Assembly (NCBI GenBank): GCA_014155875.1 | Contig: JACEFZ010005600.1 | Coordinates: 797,501-861,500, forward strand | DNA length: 64,000 nt | From: Cepaea nemoralis | Taxonomy: Eukaryota; Mollusca; Gastropoda; Stylommatophora; Helicidae | Reading direction: 5' to 3' | In this document: positions 57,701-64,000 of the stretch, piece by piece | Numbering within the stretch: position 1 is the stretch's first letter | How the letters are laid out: every line of letters starts with the position of its first letter | Notes under the pieces: generated by a model | Told to the model about the DNA's origin: nothing | What the model saw: the letters and a program-made list of their open reading frames with translations, nothing else | The model's database searches: none | Made by a program: the position numbers and the translations under genes

Positions 57701-60700
57701 AGTCTTGGGTGTGTAGAAGAGATGCCAGTCTTGAGTGGGTAGAAGAGATGCCAGTCTTGGGTGGGTAGAAGAGATGCCAGTCTTGGGTGTAGAGAAGAGA
57801 TGCCAGTCTTGAGTGGGTAGAAGAGATGCCAGTCTTGGGTGGATAGAAGACATGCCAGTCTTGGGTGGGTTGAAGACATGCCAGTCTTGGGTGGGTTGAA
57901 GACATGCCAGTCTTGGGTGTAGAGAAGAGATGCCAGTCTTGGGTGGGTAGAAGAGATGCCAGTCTTGGGTGTGTAGAAGAGATGCCAGTCTTGAGTGGGT
58001 AGAAGACATGCCAGTCTTGGGTGGGTAGAAGAAATGCCAGTCTTGGGTATGTAGAAGAGATGCCAGTCTTGGGTGGGTAGAAGAGATGCCAGTCTTGAGT
58101 GGGTAGTAGAGACGCCAGTCTTCGGTGGGTAGAAGACATGCCAGTCTTCGGTGGGTAGAAGAGATACCAGTCTTGGGTGGGTAGAAGAGATGCCAGTCTT
58201 GGGTAGGTAGAAGACATGCCAGTCTTGGGTGGGTAGAAGAGAGGCCAGTCTTGGGTGGGTAGAAGACATGCCAGTCTTGGTGTGGGTAGAAGACAAGCCA
58301 GTCTTGGGTGGGTAGAAGACACGCCAGTCTTGGGTGGGTTGAAGAGATGCCAGTCTTGGGTGTGTAGAAGAGATGCCAGTCTTGGGTGTGTAGAAGAGAT
58401 GCCAGTCTTGGGTGGGTAGAAGAAATGCCAGTATTGGGTGTGTAGAAGAGATGCCAGTCTTGGGTGGGTAGAAGAGAGGCCAGTCTTGAGTGGGTAGAAG
58501 ACATGCCAGTCTTGGGTGGGTAGAAGACATGCCAGTCTTGGGTGGGTAGAAGAAATGCCAGTATTGGGTGTGTAGAAGAGATGCCAGTCTTGGGTGTGTA
58601 GAAGAGATGCCAGTCTTGGGTGTGTAGAAGAGATGCCAGTCTTGGGTGTGTAGAAGAGATGCCAGTCTTGGGTATGTAGAAGAGATGCCAGTCTTGGGTG
58701 TGTAGAAGAGATGCCAGTCTTGAGTGGGTAGAAGACATGCCAGTCTTGGGTGGGTAGAAGACATGCCAGTCTTGGGTGGGTAGAAGAAATGCCAGTCTTG
58801 GGTATGTAGAAGAGATGCCAATCTTTGGTGGGTAGAAGAGATGCCAGTCTTGAGTGGGTAGTAGAGACGCCAGTCTTCGGTGGGTAGAAGACATGCCAGT
58901 CTTGGGTGGGTAGAAGAGATGCCAGTCTTGGGTAGGTAGAAGACATGCCAGTCTTGGGTGGGTAGAAGAGATTCCAGTCTTGAGTGGGTAGTAGAGACGC
59001 CAGTCTTCGGTGGGTAGAAGACATGCCAGTCTTGGGTGGGTAGAAGAGATGCCAGTCTTGGGTGGGTAGAAGAGATGCCAGTCTTGGGTGGGTAGAAGAG
59101 ATTGCCAGTCTTGGGTAGGTAGAAGACATGCCAGTCTTGGGTGGGTAGAAGAGAGGCCAGTCTTGGGTGGGTAGAAGAGATGCCAGTCTTGGTGTGGGTA
59201 GAAGACAAGCCAGTCTTGGGTGGGTAGAAGACACGCCAGTCTTGGGTGGGTAGAAGAGATACCAGTCTTGGGTGTGTAGAAGAGATGCCAGTCTTGGGTG
59301 TGTAGAAGAGATGCCAGTCTTGGGTGGGTAGAAGAAATGCCAGTCTTGGGTGTGTAGAAGAGATGCCAGTCTTGGGTGGGTAGAAGAGAGGCCAGTCTTG
59401 GGTGGGTAGAAGACATGCCAGTATTGGGTGTGTAGAAGAGATGCCAGTCTTGGGTGGGTAGAAGACATGCCAGTATTGGGTGGGTAGAAGAGATGCCAGT
59501 CTTGGGTGGGTAGAAGAGATGCCAGTCTTGGGTGGGTAGAAGAGAGGCCAGTCTTGGGTGGGTAGAAGAGATGCCAGTCTTGGGTGGGTAGAAGACATGC
59601 CAGTCTTGGGTGGGTAGAAGAGATGCCAGTCTTGGGTGGGTAGAAGAGATGCCAGTCTTGGGTGGGTAGAAGAGATGCCAGTCTTGGGTGGGTAGAAGAG
59701 ATGCCAGTCTTGGGTGGGTAGAAGAGATGCCAGTCTTGGGTGGGTAGAAGAGATGCCAGTCTTGGGTGGGTAGAAGAAATGCCAGTATTGGGTGTGTAGA
59801 AGAGATGCCAGTCTTGGGTGGGTAGAAGAGAGGCCAGTCTTGGGTGGGTAGAAGAGATGCCAGTATTGGGTGTGTAGAAGAGATGCCAGTATTGGGTGGG
59901 TAGAAGAGATGCCAGTCTTGGGTGGGTAGAAGAGAGGCCAGTCTTGGTTTGGGTAGAAGAGATGCCAGTATTGGGTGTGTAGAAGAGATGCCAGTCTTGG
60001 GTGGGTAGAAGAGATGCCAGTCTTGGGTGGGTAGAAGACATGCCAGTCTTGGGTGTGTAGAAGAGATGCCAGTCTGGGTGGGTAGAAGACATGCCAGTCT
60101 TGGTGTGGGTAGAAGACAAGCCAGTCTTGGTGTGGGTAGAAGACAAGCCAGTCTTGGGTGGGTAGAAGAGATGCCAGTCTTGGGTGGGTAGAAGAGATGC
60201 CAGTCTTGGGTGTGTAGAAGAAATGCCAGTCTTGGGTGTTTAGAAGAGATGCCAGTCTTGGGTGTGTAGAAGAAATGGCAGTATTGGGTGTGTAGAAGAG
60301 ATGCCAGTCTTGGGTGTGTAGAAGAGATGCCAGTCTTGAGTGGGTAGAAGAGATGCCAGTCTTGGGTGGGTAGAAAAGATGCCAGTCTTGGGTGTAGAGA
60401 AGAGATGCCAGTCTTGAGTGGGTAGAAGAGATGCCAGTCTTGGGTGGATAGAAGACATGCCAGTCTTGGGTGGGTTGAAGACATGCCAGTCTTGGGTGGG
60501 TTGAAGACATGCCAGTCTTGGGTGTAGAGAAGAGATGCCAGTCTTGGGTGTGTAGAAGAGATGCCAGTCTTGGGTGTGTAGAAGAGATGCCAGTCTTGAG
60601 TGGGTAGAAGAGATGCCAGTCTTGGGTGGGTAGAAGAGATGCCGGTCTTGGGTGTAGAGAAGAGATGCCAGTCTTGAGTGGGTAGAAGAGATGCCAGTCT

Positions 60701-63700
60701 TGAGTGGGTAGAAGAGATGCCAGTCTTGGGTGTAGAGAAGACATGCCAGTCTTGGGTGTAGAGAAGAGATGCCAGTCTTGGGTGTGTAGAAGAGATGCCA
60801 GTCTTGAGTGGGTAGAAGAGATGCCAGTCTTGGGTGGGTAGAAGAGATGCCAGTCTTGGGTGTAGAGAAGAGATGCCAGTCTTGAGTGGGTAGAAGAGAT
60901 GCCAGTCTTGGGTGGATAGAAGACATGCCAGTCTTGGGTGGGTTGAAGACATGCCAGTCTTGGGTGGGTTGAAGACATGCCAGTCTTGGGTGTAGAGAAG
61001 AGATGCCAGTCTTGGGTGGGTAGAAGAGATGCCAGTCTTGGGTGTGTAGAAGAGATGCCAGTCTTGAGTGGGTAGAAGACATGCCAGTCTTGGGTGGGTA
61101 GAAGACATGCCAGTCTTGGGTGGGTAGAAGAAATGCCAGTCTTGGGTATGTAGAAGAGATGCCAGTCTTGGGTGGGTAGAAGAGATGCCAGTCTTGAGTG
61201 GGTAGTAGAGACGCCAGTCTTCGGTGGGTAGAAGACATGCCAGTCTTCGGTGGGTAGAAGAGATACCAGTCTTGGGTGGGTAGAAGAGATGCCAGTCTTG
61301 GGTAGGTAGAAGACATGCCAGTCTTGGGTGGGTAGAAGAGAGGCCAGTCTTGGGTGGGTAGAAGACATGCCAGTCTTGGGTGGGTAGAAGACATGCCAGT
61401 CTTGGGTGGGTAGAAGAAATGCCAGTATTGGGTGTGTAGAAGAGATGCCAGTCTTGGGTGTGTAGAAGAGATGCCAGTCTTGGGTGTGTAGAAGAGATGC
61501 CAGTCTTGGGTGTGTAGAAGAGATGCCAGTCTTGGGTATGTAGAAGAGATGCCAGTCTTGGGTGTGTAGAAGAGATGCCAGTCTTGAGTGGGTAGAAGAC
61601 ATGCCAGTCTTGGGTGGGTAGAAGACATGCCAGTCTTGGGTGGGTAGAAGAAATGCCAGTCTTGGGTATGTAGAAGAGATGCCAATCTTGGGTGGGTAGA
61701 AGAGATGCCAGTCTTGAGTGGGTAGTAGAGACGCCAGTCTTCGGTGGGTAGAAGACATGCCAGTCTTGGGTGGGTAGAAGAGATGCCAGTCTTGGGTGGG
61801 TAGAAGAGATGCCAGTCTTGAGTGGGTAGTAGAGACGCCAGTCTTCGGTGGGTAGAAGACATGCCAGTCTTGGGTGGGTAGAAGAGATGCCAGTCTTGGG
61901 TGGGTAGAAGAGATGCCAGTCTTGGGTGGGTAGAAGAGATGCCAGTCTTGGGTAGGTAGAAGACATGCCAGTCTTGGGTGGGTAGAAGAGAGGCCAGTCT
62001 TGGGTGGGTAGAAGAGATGCCAGTCTTGGTGTGGGTAGAAGACAAGCCAGTCTTGGGTGGGTAGAAGACACGCCAGTCTTGGGTGGGTAGAAGAGATACC
62101 AGTCTTGGGTGTGTAGAAGAGATGCCAGTCTTGGGTGTGTAGAAGAGATGCCAGTCTTGGGTGGGTAGAAGAAATGCCAGTCTTGGGTGTGTAGAAGAGA
62201 TGCCAGTCTTGGGTGGGTAGAAGAGAGGCCAGTCTTGGGTGGGTAGAAGACATGCCAGTATTGGGTGTGTAGAAGAGATGCCAGTCTTGGGTGGATAGAA
62301 GACATGCCAGTATTGGGTGGGTAGAAGAGATGCCAGTCTTGGGTGGGTAGAAGAGATGCCAGTCTTGGGTGGGTAGAAGAGAGGCCAGTCTTGGGTGGGT
62401 AGAAGAGATGCCAGTCTTGGGTGGGTAGAAGACATGCCAGTCTTGGGTGGGTAGAAGAAGATGCCAGTCTTGGGTGGGTAGAAGAGATGCCAGTCTTGGG
62501 TGGGTAGAAGAGATGCCAGTCTTGGGTGGGTAGAAGAGATGCCAGTCTTGGGTGGGTAGAAGAGATGCCAGTCTTGGGTGGGTAGAAGAGATGCCAGTCT
62601 TGGGTGGGTAGAAGAAATGCCAGTATTGGGTGTGTAGAAGAGATGCCAGTCTTGGGTGGGTAGAAGAGAGGCCAGTCTTGGGTGTGTAGAAGAGATGCCA
62701 GTCTTGGGTGGGTAGAAGAGATGCCAGTATTGGGTGTGTAGAAGAGATGCCAGTATTGGGTGGGTAGAAGAGATGCCAGTATTGGGTGTGTAGAAGAGAT
62801 GCCAGTCTTGGGTGGGTAGAAGAGATGCCAGTCTTGGGTGGGTAGAAGACATGCCAGTCTTGGGTGTGTAGAAGAGATGCCAGTCTTGGGTGGGTAGAAG
62901 ACATGCCAGTCTTGGTGTGGGTAGAAGACAAGCCAGTCTTGGTGTGGGTAGAAGACAAGCCAGTCTTGGGTGGGTAGAAGAGATGCCAGTCTTGGGTGGG
63001 TAGAAGAGATGCCTGTCTTGGGTGTGTAGAAGAAATGCCAGTCTTGGGTGTGTAGAAGAGATGCCAGTCTTGGGTGTGTAGAAGAGATGCCAGTCTTGGG
63101 TGTGTAGAAGAAATGGCAGTATTGGGTGTGTAGAAGAAATGGCAGTATTGGGTGTGTAGAAGAAATGGCAGTATTGGGTGTGTAGAAGAAATGGCAGTAT
63201 TGGGTGTGTAGAAGAAATGGCAGTATTGGGTGTGTAGAAGAAATGGCAGTATTGGGTGTGTAGAAGAAATGGCAGTATTGGGTGTGTAGAAGAAATGGCA
63301 GTATTGGGTGTGTAGAAGAAATGGCAGTATTGGGTGTGTAGAAGAAATGGCAGTATTGGGTGTGTAGAAGAAATGGCAGTATTGGGTGTGTAGAAGAAAT
63401 GGCAGTATTGGGTGTGTAGAAGAAATGGCAGTATTGGGTGTGTAGAAGAAATGGCAGTATTGGGTGTGTAGAAGAAATGGCAGTATTGGGTGTGTAGAAG
63501 AAATGGCAGTATTGGGTGTGTAGAAGAAATGGCTGTATTGGGTGTGTAGAAGACATGCCAGTCTTGGGTGGGTAGAAGACATGCCAGTCTTGGGTGTGTA
63601 GAAGAGATGCCAGTCTTGGGTGTGTAGAAGAAATGGCAGTCTTGGGTGTGTAGAAGACATGCCAGTCTTGGGTGTGTAGAAGAGATGCCAGTCTTGGGTG

Positions 63701-64000
63701 GGTAGAAGAGATGCCAGTCTTGGGTGGGTAGAAGAGATGCCAGTCTTGGGTAGGTAGAAGAGATGCCAGTCTTGGGTGGGTAGAAGAGATGCCAGTCTTG
63801 GGTGGGTAGAAGAGATGCCAGTCTTGGGTAGGTAGAAGAGGTGCCAGTCTTGGGTAGGTAGAAGAGGTGCCAGTCTTGGGTGGGTAGAAGAGATGCCAGT
63901 CTTGGGTGGGTAGAAGAGACTCCAGTCTTGGGTGGGTAGAAGAGACTCCAGTCTTGGGTGGGTAGAAGAGACTCCAGTCTTGGGTGGGTAGAAGAGACTC
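54727..64000 (+). repeat. 26-bp minisatellite array, about 350 units
   Basis: The unit is CCAGTCTTGGGTGGGTAG then AAGAGATG. The array continues beyond the window. Variants alternate at few places: GAGATG or GACATG, CTTGGG, CTTCGG or ATTGGG, and GGGTAG, TGTAG or GGTTG. Left-edge units are the most diverged, as usual for array borders. Larger blocks are duplicated: landmarks at 55671 and 56709, and at 56523 and 57561, are each 1038 bases apart, and blocks near 59181 and 62018 about 2.84 kb apart. Since 26 is not a multiple of three and the minus-strand unit has no stop, all three minus frames stay open over thousands of bases with a 26-residue period. These are not genes. Confidence 0.97.
63107..63550 (+). 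repeat. Homogenised sub-array within the minisatellite
   Basis: About 17 nearly identical units of one variant, ATGGCAGTATTGGGTGTG then TAGAAGAA, with only one clear exception (GGCTGTATT near 63530). Elsewhere the array mixes variants. This points to recent local amplification of one unit. Confidence 0.9.

Noticed and set aside
54647..63660. Very long minus-strand ORFs (2969, 2717, 1585 and 870 residues)
   Set aside because: All three minus frames are open at once because the 26-bp unit has no stop on that strand. The 26-residue protein period equals three DNA units. The frames overlap each other fully and have no domain.
54727..64000. CRISPR array
   Set aside because: Units are head-to-tail without unique spacers, and the DNA is clearly eukaryotic.

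Overview
This is eukaryotic, metazoan DNA, most likely from a lophotrochozoan such as a mollusc. That placement is inferred from the mix of elements: RTE-like and RNase H-bearing LINEs, Ty3/Gypsy with a SCAN-like gag, piggyBac, a tRNA-derived SINE, and very abundant GAAA/CAGA/CT microsatellites. No bacterial operons, CRISPR arrays or phage genes are present. Only three loci look intact enough to work: an initiator tRNA-Met gene (9533-9604), a complete piggyBac transposon with an open transposase (35398-37643), and one host-like protein gene, a single-exon Sox-type HMG-box factor (42128-43882) behind a textbook CCAAT/GC/TATA/Inr promoter.

Layout. 1-6661 is a non-autonomous LTR retrotransposon: the end of the 5' LTR, an 18-nt proline-tRNA-type primer site, a gag-protease ORF, an integrase C-terminal remnant and a long putative 3' LTR. 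6662-9220 holds two minus-strand RTE-like RT fragments and a SINE. 9294-34840 is a nest of retrotransposons threaded through a degenerate repeat unit that carries initiator tRNA-Met: one intact tRNA, three tRNA pseudogenes and one unit that has lost its tRNA. The same spacer pieces recur in the same order. Insertions in this nest include a degraded LTR copy joined to a piggyBac relic, an RTE-like LINE, a LINE inserted in a U2 snRNA-like sequence, a putative solo LTR, a LINE with a CCHC ORF1, and two related LINEs with endonuclease, RT and RNase H (LINE2, and LINE1 nested inside a copy of it).

35066-41225 has SINE copies, the intact piggyBac element and small tandem repeats. 41729-43882 is the HMG-box gene. 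43883-54726 is AT-rich and essentially gene-free, with one Penelope-like GIY-YIG relic. From 54727 to the end lies a 26-bp minisatellite of roughly 350 units that runs off the window. Its strand-wide open frames are composition artefacts, not genes.

How it works together: the window is mainly a record of nested insertion and tandem duplication. The HMG gene is probably the only host regulatory protein gene. No multi-gene pathway can be supported. Alignments were done by eye, so boundaries of degraded repeats are approximate.
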